Shown: positions 1 to 6,004 of the stretch, in pieces
How positions within the stretch are numbered: the first letter of the stretch is position 1
How the letters are laid out: every line of letters starts with the position of its first letter
Assembly: GCA_900555875.1 (NCBI GenBank)
Contig: USNB01000078.1
Location: 1 to 6,004 of the forward strand
Source of the DNA: an uncultured Eubacteriales bacterium
GTDB lineage: Bacteria; Bacillota; Clostridia; Christensenellales; Pumilibacteraceae
Length of the DNA stretch: 6,004 nucleotides
Direction of reading: 5' to 3'
Translations under genes and position numbers: made by a program
The notes under the pieces: model-generated
Databases searched by the model: none
The model's input: only the letters and a program-made list of their open reading frames with translations
What the model was told of the DNA's origin: nothing

Positions 1-55
1 GGCATTGAATTGGTACGCTATTTGACAAACTGTGAGCAGATAATACGAAACCGTT

Positions 56-385
56 ATGGAAAATCAGGAGAATAATACAGAAAATCAGGAGTTTGAGAAC
101 AAGACGCTGGACGATGCCGTTCCGGAGCCTACGATCGACACTGACACGCTGACAGCCGACCAGGATATCGCAGACATGGATGCCGTGCAGGAAGCCGACA
201 AAATGGCAGAGGCATGTAAAGCATGGCAGGACAAATATATGCGCCTGTCGGCGGAATTCGACAATTTCCGCAAACGGACGCTGAAAGAGAAGATGGACCT
301 GATCGCCAGCGGCGGCGAAGACGTCATCAAAGCGATCATTCCGGTGGTAGACGATTTCGAACGGGCGATCGCCGCTCTGGACGGC
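56..385 (+). pseudogene. grpE: Truncated 5' part of grpE (GrpE N-terminal half), probably from a Bacteroidetes-like source
   Basis: GrpE is the homodimeric nucleotide-exchange factor of the DnaK/Hsp70 chaperone. Residues 1-~50 form an acidic, low-complexity tail rich in Glu, Asp, Asn and Gln, as is usual for GrpE. Residues ~51-109 match the long coiled-coil helix, with YMRLSAEFDNFRKRT (61-75) and IIPVVDDFERAI (94-105) as the recognisable family blocks. The wording LSAEFDN(F/Y)RKRT-KEK-LI-GGE is, from memory, characteristic of Bacteroidetes GrpE. Homology ends at about residue 109. The rest of the helix, the four-helix bundle and the C-terminal beta wing that contacts DnaK are missing, where a full protein is ~190 aa. 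The lack of a Shine-Dalgarno site upstream (AATACGAAACCGTT before the ATG) fits Bacteroidetes, which rarely use one. It contrasts with the strong sites before hslV and hslU. GrpE identity is firm; the taxonomic source is inference. Confidence 0.8.
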
Positions 386-1936
386 AAGCCGTATATCGTC
401 ACAAGCGTAAAGAAAACGATAACGAAGGCGCACGCGCCGGCTCCGTTCAGAACGAGCACGATGCAACAGGACGCCATAAACAAGCTCGGCATGAGCCTTA
501 AGCAGGTATCCATGTCCGCGCAGTCACTGTATGAAGGCGTGGATATCCCGGGAGAAGGCAAGGTCGCGCTCATCACGTATATAAGAACGGACTCCACCCG
601 CGTTTCGCCCGAAGCACAGGCGGCTGCACGCGAGTTCATCTCGGCGAATTACGGAGCGGATTACGTGCCCGAAAAACCGAATTTCTACGCGAGCAAGGGA
701 AACGTTCAGGATGCGCATGAGGCAATACGGCCGATATCCCTCGATCGCACGCCGGACAGTCTCAAGGACTCGATAAACCGCAATCATTACCGTCTTTATA
801 AATTGATATACGAGCGTTTTCTTGCGAGCCAGATGAGCGAAGCGAAGTACAATTCGCTTTCGGCAGACATAGAATGCGGCGATTACGGTTTCAAGGTTAC
901 GGGCAGGACGCCTCTTTTCCCCGGCTATACGAAAGTGTACAGCGACAAGGAAAAGGACGACGACGATATGAAAAAACTGCCCGATCTTTCCGAGGGCGAC
1001 CGTCCCGCGTTCGTCGAATATGTTTACGAGCAGAAGTTCACGAAACCGCCCGCCCGTTACACGGAAGCGACGCTGATAAAGGCGATGGAAGAAAAGGGCA
1101 TAGGTCGTCCCGCGACATATCAGCCTACCGTGTCCCTTATCGAAAAGCGCGCGTATACCGAGCGCGAAGGCAAGTCCATCAAGCCCACCGAACTCGGCTG
1201 CAAAGTGTGCGATATGCTCATGATGTATTTCCCGGATATAATGGACGTCAAGTTCACCGCGGAGATGGAAGACAAGCTGGATACGATAGAGGAAGGCGGA
1301 AAAGTCTGGCAACAGCTTATAGGCGAATTCTATACGGGGTTTGAAAACGAGCTTAAGAAAGCCATGGGCGACGGTTATAACATAAAGCCTCCCGCGCAGG
1401 AAACGGATTATAAATGCGAGAAATGCGGCGCGCCCATGGTCATCCGTGAGGGCAGATACGGTAAATTCCTCGCTTGCTCGGCATATCCTAAGTGCAAGAA
1501 TACGAAACAGCTGGACGAAAACGGAAATATCCGCGTGCGTAAGGAAGAACCGCCCGAGGAGACGGACGTTATCTGTGAAAAGTGCGGAGCAAGGATGGTC
1601 GTCAAAACAGGTTCGCGCGGAAAATTCCTCGCATGCCCCAATTACCCCAAGTGCAAGAACACGAAAGAATACGGGGAAGAGGAGCCGCTTCCGCCCTGTC
1701 CTTTGTGCGGAAAACCTCTCCGTCGCATAAATTACCGTAAGAGCGTGTTTTACGGATGTACGGGTTATCCCGAGTGTAAGTTTTCCGTGACAGATAAGCC
1801 GACGGATCTGAAGTGTCCGGTCTGCGGCAGCATGCTTCTCGAAAAAGTCAGGAGAGACGGCGTGTATTACAGGTGCTCGGATAAGGATTGCAATTATTCG
1901 GCAAAGAAAACGGATGAGTCTGCCGATGCCCGGTAA
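56..1936 (+). CDS. topA: DNA topoisomerase I lacking its Toprim domain, fused in frame to a GrpE N-terminus (chimeric ORF)
   Basis: Topoisomerase I (type IA) relaxes negative supercoils by transient single-strand breakage through a 5'-phosphotyrosine. Residues ~111-626 of this 626-aa frame are clearly TopA. They show the TSTMQQDA stretch (133-140), the catalytic Tyr175 in ITYIRTDST (173-181), the HEAIRP motif (221-226) and the GIGRPATY stretch (348-355). Four C-terminal four-cysteine zinc ribbons follow (C454/457/474/480, C507/510/527/533, C548/551/568/574, C587/590/607/612). The first ~110 residues are instead GrpE. The Toprim domain, with the acidic Mg-binding residues that open every normal TopA, is absent along with more of the N-terminal core. 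Full-length TopA is usually about 690-870 aa. Even if expressed, the product should not religate DNA. The stop overlaps trmFO. The TopA identity is certain; that this frame exists in one genome is doubtful, and an assembly chimera is favoured. No Shine-Dalgarno site precedes the ATG at 56. Confidence 0.85.
   Translation: MENQENNTENQEFENKTLDDAVPEPTIDTDTLTADQDIADMDAVQEADKMAEACKAWQDKYMRLSAEFDNFRKRTLKEKMDLIASGGEDVIKAIIPVVDDFERAIAALDGKPYIVTSVKKTITKAHAPAPFRTSTMQQDAINKLGMSLKQVSMSAQSLYEGVDIPGEGKVALITYIRTDSTRVSPEAQAAAREFISANYGADYVPEKPNFYASKGNVQDAHEAIRPISLDRTPDSLKDSINRNHYRLYKLIYERFLASQMSEAKYNSLSADIECGDYGFKVTGRTPLFPGYTKVYSDKEKDDDDMKKLPDLSEGDRPAFVEYVYEQKFTKPPARYTEATLIKAMEEKGIGRPATYQPTVSLIEKRAYTEREGKSIKPTELGCKVCDMLMMYFPDIMDVKFTAEMEDKLDTIEEGGKVWQQLIGEFYTGFENELKKAMGDGYNIKPPAQETDYKCEKCGAPMVIREGRYGKFLACSAYPKCKNTKQLDENGNIRVRKEEPPEETDVICEKCGARMVVKTGSRGKFLACPNYPKCKNTKEYGEEEPLPPCPLCGKPLRRINYRKSVFYGCTGYPECKFSVTDKPTDLKCPVCGSMLLEKVRRDGVYYRCSDKDCNYSAKKTDESADAR
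376..400 (+). other. GrpE-TopA junction (probable chimera breakpoint)
   Basis: GrpE similarity ends at FERAIAALD (residues 101-109) and TopA similarity starts at about KPYIVTSVKK (111-120), so the seam falls near bases 380-390. No linker, repeat or mobile-element end is visible at the seam. Ile codons switch from no ATA among 7 before it to 15 ATA among 24 after it. The exact base cannot be fixed without intact grpE and topA relatives to align. Confidence 0.65.
1415..1666 (+). repeat. Two near-identical tandem zinc-ribbon units in the TopA C-terminus
   Basis: Residues 454-484 (bases 1415-1507) and 507-537 (bases 1574-1666) align without gaps at 23 of 31 positions. They share CEKCGA, GKFLAC and YPKCKNTK. 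Both are zf-C4_Topoisom-type ribbons with CxxC...C(x5)C ligands that contact single-stranded DNA in type IA topoisomerases. The next two ribbons (548-574 and 587-612) are much more diverged, so these two look like the product of a more recent internal duplication or of stronger shared constraint. Confidence 0.75.
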
Positions 1937-3230
1937 AGTGACCGTTATAGGCGCCGGGCTTGCCGGCAGCGAAGCCGCGCTCACGCTTGCCGAAGGCGGA
2001 GCGGAAGTGACGCTTATCGACTGCAAACCTTCCCGTCTCGGTCCCGCAAATACAAATACGGATTTCTGCGAGCTCGTTTGCAGCAATTCGCTCAAGAGCA
2101 ACGATCCGGCGACTGCGCACGGTCTGCTGAAAGCAGAGCTGCGCGTTCTCGGGTGCGGAGTGCTCGAAGAGGCGGAGAAGTGCGCCGTACCGGCAGGTTC
2201 AGCGCTTGCCGTCGACCGTGATATGTTTGCTCGCCGCGTTACGGAAAGGCTGCGCGGCAGCGGGATAGATATCAGATGCGCGCTTGCGGGAGAGAAAGGG
2301 ACGGGGGATTATACGATCTTAGCTACGGGACCGCTCACTCTTTCGCCGATGGATAAATTCATATCTGATAATTTCGGCTCGCTGCACTTTTACGACGCAG
2401 AGGCGCACATAGTCAGCGCTGACAGCGTGGATCCCGACAAGTCGTTTTTTGCGGCGAGATACGGCAAAGGAAACGATTCGGATTATCTGAATTGTCCGAT
2501 GGATAAGGAGGAGTACGACGCGTTCTATGACGCGCTCGTCTCCGCCGAACGCGCAGTCGCTCACGATTTCGAAAAAGGCGAGATCTTCGAGGGCTGTATG
2601 CCTGTGGAAGTCATGGCGGCGCGCGGTCGCGACGCTCTGCGTTTCGGTCCGATGAAGCCTGTCGGACTTACGGATCCTAAAACGGGCAGGCGCGCTTATG
2701 CCGTGCTGCAGCTTCGGCGGGAGAATGCTGCAGGGGATATGTATAACCTCGTCGGTTTTCAGACGAATCTGAAGTTCGGTGAACAGAAGCGGGTATTCGG
2801 CATGATCCCCGCGCTCAGAAACGCGGAGTATCTGCGTTACGGCGTCATGCACCGCAATACGTATATAGACGCACCGTCGTCGATAGATATGTTTTTCCGT
2901 TCGCTGAAAGACGGAACGTTGCTTGTCGCGGGGCAGCTGTCCGGCGTGGAGGGATATGTGGAGAGCATAGCGTCCGGAAAAATGGCGGCGCTTCACGTGC
3001 TCCGCATGATAAAAGGAAAGGAACCTCTGCCTCTTCCCGCGACGACGATAATGGGAGCTTTGTCGAGGTATATATCCGCGCCTAACGGCGATTTTCAGCC
3101 CATGAACGCAAATTACGGGTTATTGCCGCCGCTCGGAACGGAGATCCGCGACAAACGGATGAGAAAGGAAGCGTATGCGTCGCGTTCCCTTGAAGATATT
3201 CGAAAATATACGGAGAGTATGGCCATATGA
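1914..3230 (+). CDS. trmFO: Methylenetetrahydrofolate-tRNA-(uracil-5-)-methyltransferase TrmFO
   Basis: TrmFO makes 5-methyluridine at position 54 of the tRNA T-loop in the cytoplasm, using 5,10-methylenetetrahydrofolate as carbon donor and FADH2 as reductant. The 438-aa length matches the family (~435-450). An FAD-binding Rossmann motif VIGAGLAGSEAA lies at 11-22. The two cysteines known to be needed for catalysis in this family fit C56 in LVCSNSLKS (54-62) and C228 in GCMPVEVMAARG (227-238). Other family blocks are GFQTNLKFG (281-289), RYGVMHRNTYIDAP (308-321), AGQLSGVEGYVES (339-351) and FQPMNANYGLLPPL (394-407). The stretch before the first catalytic Cys reads NTNTDFCELV, where relatives I recall have HHTDKFAELV, and the segment after residue 115 is slightly short. 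The start at 1914 overlaps topA by 23 bases; Met5 at 1926 is an alternative, and neither has a strong Shine-Dalgarno site, which suggests translational coupling. The stop overlaps the hslV start. Confidence 0.97.
   Translation: MSLPMPGKVTVIGAGLAGSEAALTLAEGGAEVTLIDCKPSRLGPANTNTDFCELVCSNSLKSNDPATAHGLLKAELRVLGCGVLEEAEKCAVPAGSALAVDRDMFARRVTERLRGSGIDIRCALAGEKGTGDYTILATGPLTLSPMDKFISDNFGSLHFYDAEAHIVSADSVDPDKSFFAARYGKGNDSDYLNCPMDKEEYDAFYDALVSAERAVAHDFEKGEIFEGCMPVEVMAARGRDALRFGPMKPVGLTDPKTGRRAYAVLQLRRENAAGDMYNLVGFQTNLKFGEQKRVFGMIPALRNAEYLRYGVMHRNTYIDAPSSIDMFFRSLKDGTLLVAGQLSGVEGYVESIASGKMAALHVLRMIKGKEPLPLPATTIMGALSRYISAPNGDFQPMNANYGLLPPLGTEIRDKRMRKEAYASRSLEDIRKYTESMAI
3212..3217 (+). promoter_or_regulatory. 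Ribosome binding site for hslV
   Basis: GGAGAG sits inside the 3' end of trmFO, nine bases before the hslV ATG at 3227. It supports that start, which falls in the ATGA overlap with the trmFO stop. Confidence 0.7.
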
Positions 3231-3757
3231 AGATAAGAGGAACTACCATTGTAGCCGTCAGAAGAAACGGCAAAACGGCGATCGCGGGCGACGGTCAGGT
3301 CACCGCGGGCGAGACGACGATCATGAAGAGCAACGCCGTCAAAGTGCGCAGACTTTACGACGATAAAGTCATCGTCGGTTTTGCGGGATCGGTCGCGGAC
3401 GCTTTCACTCTGTGCGAACGATTTGAAGAAATGTTGCGCAAATATGCCGGCAATCTCATGCGCAGCGCCGTGGAGCTTGCTCAGCTTTGGCGCAGCGATA
3501 AGATCATGCGCAAGCTGGAAGCGATGATGATCGTTGCTAACTCGGAGGAGATGTTCCTCGTGGACGGAACGGGCAACGTGATCGAACCCGAAGACGTGTG
3601 CGCTATAGGCAGCGGCGGAAATTTCGCACTGTCGGCGGCGCGCGCTCTTCTTCGGAATACGGATATGACCGCGCGCGAGATCGCTGCGGAAAGTCTTAAG
3701 ATAGCGGGCGAGATCTGCGTATATACCAACGATCACGCTACGATAGAGGAGGTCTGA
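3227..3757 (+). CDS. hslV: ATP-dependent protease subunit HslV (ClpQ)
   Basis: HslV is the proteasome-beta-like peptidase that forms a double hexameric chamber and degrades proteins unfolded by HslU. The 176-aa protein begins MKIRG and continues TTIVAVRR. Family knowledge says the short propeptide is removed at Gly5-Thr6, leaving Thr6 as the N-terminal nucleophile. Supporting active-site residues are D22 in AGDGQ, K39 in VKVRRLY and S129 in IGSGGN. GFAGSVADAFTL (51-62), WRSDKIMRKLEA (88-99) and GEICVYTND (161-169) are further signature blocks. The nucleophile is Thr, as in E. coli and most bacteria, not the N-terminal Ser of Bacillus subtilis ClpQ, which argues against a Bacilli origin. The ATG lies in a four-base ATGA overlap with trmFO and has a good Shine-Dalgarno site. 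The final codons GAG GAG GTC double as the hslU ribosome binding site. No xerC lies between trmFO and hslV, unlike in Bacillus. Confidence 0.98.
   Translation: MKIRGTTIVAVRRNGKTAIAGDGQVTAGETTIMKSNAVKVRRLYDDKVIVGFAGSVADAFTLCERFEEMLRKYAGNLMRSAVELAQLWRSDKIMRKLEAMMIVANSEEMFLVDGTGNVIEPEDVCAIGSGGNFALSAARALLRNTDMTAREIAAESLKIAGEICVYTNDHATIEEV
3746..3753 (+). promoter_or_regulatory. Ribosome binding site for hslU, embedded in the last codons of hslV
   Basis: GAGGAGGT is a near-perfect complement to the 16S anti-Shine-Dalgarno end, eight bases before the hslU ATG at 3762. It encodes the last residues of HslV (Glu-Glu-Val). The spacing favours the ATG at 3762 over the in-frame ATG at 3768. Confidence 0.85.
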
Positions 3758-3761
3758 ACGT

Positions 3762-5075
3762 ATGAGCATGTCTCCCAAACAGATAGTGGCGGAACTTGAC
3801 AGATATATCATAGGTCAGGCCGACGCCAAGCGGGCGGTAGCCATAGCGCTCCGTAACCGTTATCGCAGAAGCAAACTTACCGAGGAGCTTCGCCAGGAGA
3901 TAACTCCCAAGAACATAATAATGAAAGGCCCCACCGGTGTAGGCAAGACGGAAATAGCGAGGAGGCTCGCAAAACTCGTCAAGGCGCCTTTTATAAAGGT
4001 GGAAGCGACCAAGTTCACCGAAGTGGGCTATGTCGGAAGAGACGTGGAATCCATGATACGCGATCTTGTCGAGACGTCCGTTCACCTCGTCAAAGAGGAG
4101 AAGATGGCGGAGGTGGAGTCTGTTGCCCGCGAAGAGGCGGAGAAGCGCGTGCTCGAAGTCCTCATGGCAGAGAGGAAGCGTAAGAATTCCGAAGCCTCGG
4201 CAGCCGTGATGCGCGAAACGCTCCTGAGATCCATACGCGAGGGGAAAGAGAACGACAAGCTCATCGACGTGGAGATAGCAGAAGCGCCCAAACCGATCGA
4301 GATGCCGGGCGGCATGGGCATGGAGATCAATATCGGCGAAATGCTGGGCGGACTGATGCCCAAGAAAAAGAAGGCGCGCAAGATAACGGTCAAAGAAGCT
4401 CTTGAGTATTTCACGATAGAAGAGAGCGAAAAACGACTCGATCAGGACGCCATAAATTCGGAGGCGGTGCGCCGCGCGGAGCAGGAAGGTATCATCTTCA
4501 TAGACGAGATAGACAAGATCACGTCGAGAGGAAACGGAACTTCGGGAGCGGACGTCAGCCGCGAAGGCGTGCAGCGCGACATACTTCCCATTGTGGAAGG
4601 GTCCACGGTGCAGACCAAGTACGGCAGCATCAAGACGGATTTCATACTGTTCATCGCGTCCGGCGCGTTCATGCTCGCAAAGGTGGAGGATCTCATCCCT
4701 GAACTTCAGGGGCGTTTCCCCATAAGAGTGGAACTCGGCAGCCTGACATACGACGATTTCGTGAAGATACTCACCGTTCCCGAGAACGCGATCACGAAAC
4801 AGTATGCCGAACTGCTCAAGGTGGATAACGTCGATCTTTCGTTCACCGACGACGCCATAGAGGAGATCGCGCGCATAACCGCAGCGGAGAACGAGACGAT
4901 GGAGGACATCGGAGCGCGCCGTCTGCATACCGTTATGGAAAGTCTGCTTGACGATATATCGTTCAATGCGAGCGGAGATCATCCCATGGTGGAAGTGAAG
5001 ATAGACAGAAACTACGTTCTCGAGCACCTCGGCAAAGAGGCGAGGATACTCAATCTCAAGAGATACATCATCTGA
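3762..5075 (+). CDS. hslU: ATP-dependent protease ATPase subunit HslU (ClpY)
   Basis: HslU is the hexameric AAA+ unfoldase that recognises substrates, unfolds them with ATP and threads them into HslV. The 437-aa length is close to that of E. coli HslU (443). Visible elements are Walker A GPTGVGKT (56-63), the pore-loop GYVG (89-92), and the intermediate (I) domain at roughly 105-235. The I domain is charged and contains a Gly/Met-rich stretch at 182-199. Walker B IIFIDEID (244-251) has D248 and E249. LIPELQGRFPIRVEL (311-325) carries the expected arginine-rich stretch, and GARRL (384-388) is the sensor-2 region. The C-terminal tail NLKRYII corresponds to the HslU tail that inserts into HslV to activate it. 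The gene lies four bases after the hslV stop, with a strong Shine-Dalgarno site. Pairing with hslV confirms a functional HslVU protease. Nothing essential appears to be missing. Confidence 0.98.
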   Translation: MSMSPKQIVAELDRYIIGQADAKRAVAIALRNRYRRSKLTEELRQEITPKNIIMKGPTGVGKTEIARRLAKLVKAPFIKVEATKFTEVGYVGRDVESMIRDLVETSVHLVKEEKMAEVESVAREEAEKRVLEVLMAERKRKNSEASAAVMRETLLRSIREGKENDKLIDVEIAEAPKPIEMPGGMGMEINIGEMLGGLMPKKKKARKITVKEALEYFTIEESEKRLDQDAINSEAVRRAEQEGIIFIDEIDKITSRGNGTSGADVSREGVQRDILPIVEGSTVQTKYGSIKTDFILFIASGAFMLAKVEDLIPELQGRFPIRVELGSLTYDDFVKILTVPENAITKQYAELLKVDNVDLSFTDDAIEEIARITAAENETMEDIGARRLHTVMESLLDDISFNASGDHPMVEVKIDRNYVLEHLGKEARILNLKRYII

Positions 5076-5076
5076 T

Positions 5077-6004
5077 ATGATAAACATACCAAAAGGAACA
5101 AAGGACGTACTTCCTTCGGAGAGCAGGAAGTGGCAGTATGCCGAAGGAAGGCTGCGTAAGGTCGCGGCGCTGTACAATGCGCACGAGATACGCACGCCGA
5201 CTTTCGAGCATACGGAATTGTTTTCGCGCTCTATAGGCGATGAGACGGACGTAGTATCCAAAGAGATGTATACGTTCGAAGACAAGGGCGGCAGATCCAT
5301 AACGCTCCGCCCCGAAGGGACCGCGTCTGTCGCGCGCAGCTATGTGGAGAATTCGCTGGAGTCCATGTCGCTGCCGCTCAAGACGTATTACATCATATCC
5401 GCATTCAGGTACGAGCGGCCGCAGGCGGGCCGTTTGCGCGAGTTCCATCAGTTCGGAGCGGAGGTGTACGGCGCTACCAGTCCTTATCTGGATCTTGACT
5501 GCATAACGTTCGCATACGACGCGCTGAAAAGCCTCGGACTGAAGAATATCAGGCTCAAGCTCAATTCGATAGGATGCGCGGATTGCCGCAAAAAGTACGT
5601 TGAAGCGCTGCGCGGATATTTTGCCGAACGCCTTGACGAAATGTGCGGCACTTGCCGCGAACGGTACGGCAGGAATGCGCTTCGTCTTCTCGACTGCAAG
5701 AACCCGGAATGCAAAAAGATCGCGGAAGGAGCGCCGGTCATACTCGATTATCTCTGCGACGACTGCCGCGAGCATCACGAAACGCTGTGCTCGCTGCTGG
5801 ATGAAAGCGGGATGCCTTATGAGGTTGACGCCGGTATCGTGCGCGGGCTGGACTATTATACGCGGACGGTATTTGAATTCGTTACCGACGAACTTGGCGC
5901 TCAGGGCACGGTGCTCGGCGGCGGAAGATATGACGATCTTGTGGCGTCCATCGGCGGCAAGCCGACGGGATGCGTCGGGTTCGCCATGGGCATGGAGCGC
6001 GCGC
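5077..6004 (+). CDS. hisS: Histidyl-tRNA synthetase (partial, 3' end beyond the window)
   Basis: HisRS is a class II aminoacyl-tRNA synthetase that charges tRNA-His with histidine in the cytoplasm. I translated the frame by hand: 309 complete codons are present, starting MINIPKGTKDVLP, the usual HisRS opening. Family blocks are LRPEGTASVAR (77-87), motif 2 FRYERPQAGRLREFHQFGAE (110-129), histidine-specific motif A RGLDYYTRTVFE (256-267), motif B GGGRYDDL (281-288), and the start of motif 3 GFAMGMER (301 onward), where the window ends. The motif 3 remainder and the anticodon-binding domain lie outside. Residues 167-230 carry eight cysteines in four pairs (C167/C170, C190/C193, C207/C212, C227/C230), a pattern I recall from clostridial HisRS. 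The ATG comes one base after the hslU stop (TGA-T-ATG). Only a weak AAGAGA at 5058-5063 precedes it, so coupled re-initiation is plausible. Confidence 0.97.
   Translation, partial: MINIPKGTKDVLPSESRKWQYAEGRLRKVAALYNAHEIRTPTFEHTELFSRSIGDETDVVSKEMYTFEDKGGRSITLRPEGTASVARSYVENSLESMSLPLKTYYIISAFRYERPQAGRLREFHQFGAEVYGATSPYLDLDCITFAYDALKSLGLKNIRLKLNSIGCADCRKKYVEALRGYFAERLDEMCGTCRERYGRNALRLLDCKNPECKKIAEGAPVILDYLCDDCREHHETLCSLLDESGMPYEVDAGIVRGLDYYTRTVFEFVTDELGAQGTVLGGGRYDDLVASIGGKPTGCVGFAMGMERA

Noticed and set aside
22..46. TTGACA (22-27) followed by TAATAC (41-46), resembling a sigma-70 promoter before grpE
   Set aside because: The spacer is only 13 bases, far from the usual ~17. The Bacteroidetes-type -7 pattern (TAnnTTTG) is not matched at a suitable position either. 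No reliable promoter can be called.
56..1936. A functional novel GrpE-topoisomerase fusion system
   Set aside because: The TopA part lacks Toprim and the GrpE part lacks its DnaK-binding wing. The break falls inside both conserved cores and not at domain borders, which fits an artefact better than an evolved fusion.
524..2101. 525-aa open frame on the minus strand opposite topA and the trmFO start
   Set aside because: It lies antisense to clearly conserved coding sequence, crosses two genes, and its translation shows no family motif. It is a shadow of codon bias.
2704..2734. Inverted CTGCAG copies within trmFO that could form a small hairpin
   Set aside because: CTGCAG is self-palindromic, the stem is only six pairs, it lies inside conserved coding sequence, and no U-tract follows. 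It is probably chance.
3113..3811. 232-aa minus-strand frame across hslV
   Set aside because: hslV on the plus strand has all active-site residues and a ribosome binding site; the reverse frame has no recognisable motif.
3738..5300. 520-aa open frame on the minus strand opposite hslU and the hisS start
   Set aside because: It covers the whole of hslU in antisense and has an incoherent His/Arg/Leu-rich composition with no recognisable domain. It is a shadow frame.

Overview
The window is a tightly packed, single-strand run of bacterial housekeeping genes: a damaged topA, then trmFO, hslV, hslU and the start of hisS, all on the + strand. The topA-trmFO-hslVU order is typical of Firmicutes. Strong purine-rich Shine-Dalgarno sites before hslV and hslU, heavy use of ATA for Ile, and a cysteine-rich insertion domain in HisRS fit an uncultured member of the Clostridia. 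That placement is inferred from gene order and remembered family sequences, not from a search.

Bases 1-55 are short leader sequence in which I find no convincing promoter. Bases 56-1936 form one open frame that joins two unrelated genes. Residues 1 to about 109 are the N-terminal half of a GrpE nucleotide-exchange factor, resembling Bacteroidetes GrpE. Residues from about 111 to 626 are the C-terminal three quarters of DNA topoisomerase I, with the catalytic Tyr but no Toprim domain. The seam lies near base 385. Ile codon use changes across it: 0 of 7 are ATA before, 15 of 24 after. Neither half could work as its parent protein does. A metagenome-assembly chimera is the most likely explanation, and a real recombination event is less likely.

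Bases 1914-3230 encode TrmFO, the folate- and FAD-dependent tRNA m5U54 methyltransferase. It overlaps the end of topA and ends in an ATGA overlap with hslV. Bases 3227-3757 encode the HslV protease and 3762-5075 its AAA+ unfoldase partner HslU; the last three codons of hslV also form the hslU Shine-Dalgarno site. From 5077 to the window end is hisS (histidyl-tRNA synthetase), one base after the hslU stop and cut by the window edge within motif 3.

The intergenic gaps are -23, -4, +4 and +1 bases, with no terminator or internal promoter visible, so the genes are probably one transcript. Together they cover DNA supercoiling, tRNA modification, ATP-dependent proteolysis and tRNA charging. I see no tRNA, rRNA, CRISPR array, insertion sequence or defence gene, and no new biological system. 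The item that most needs attention is the GrpE-TopA junction, mainly as a data-quality warning.
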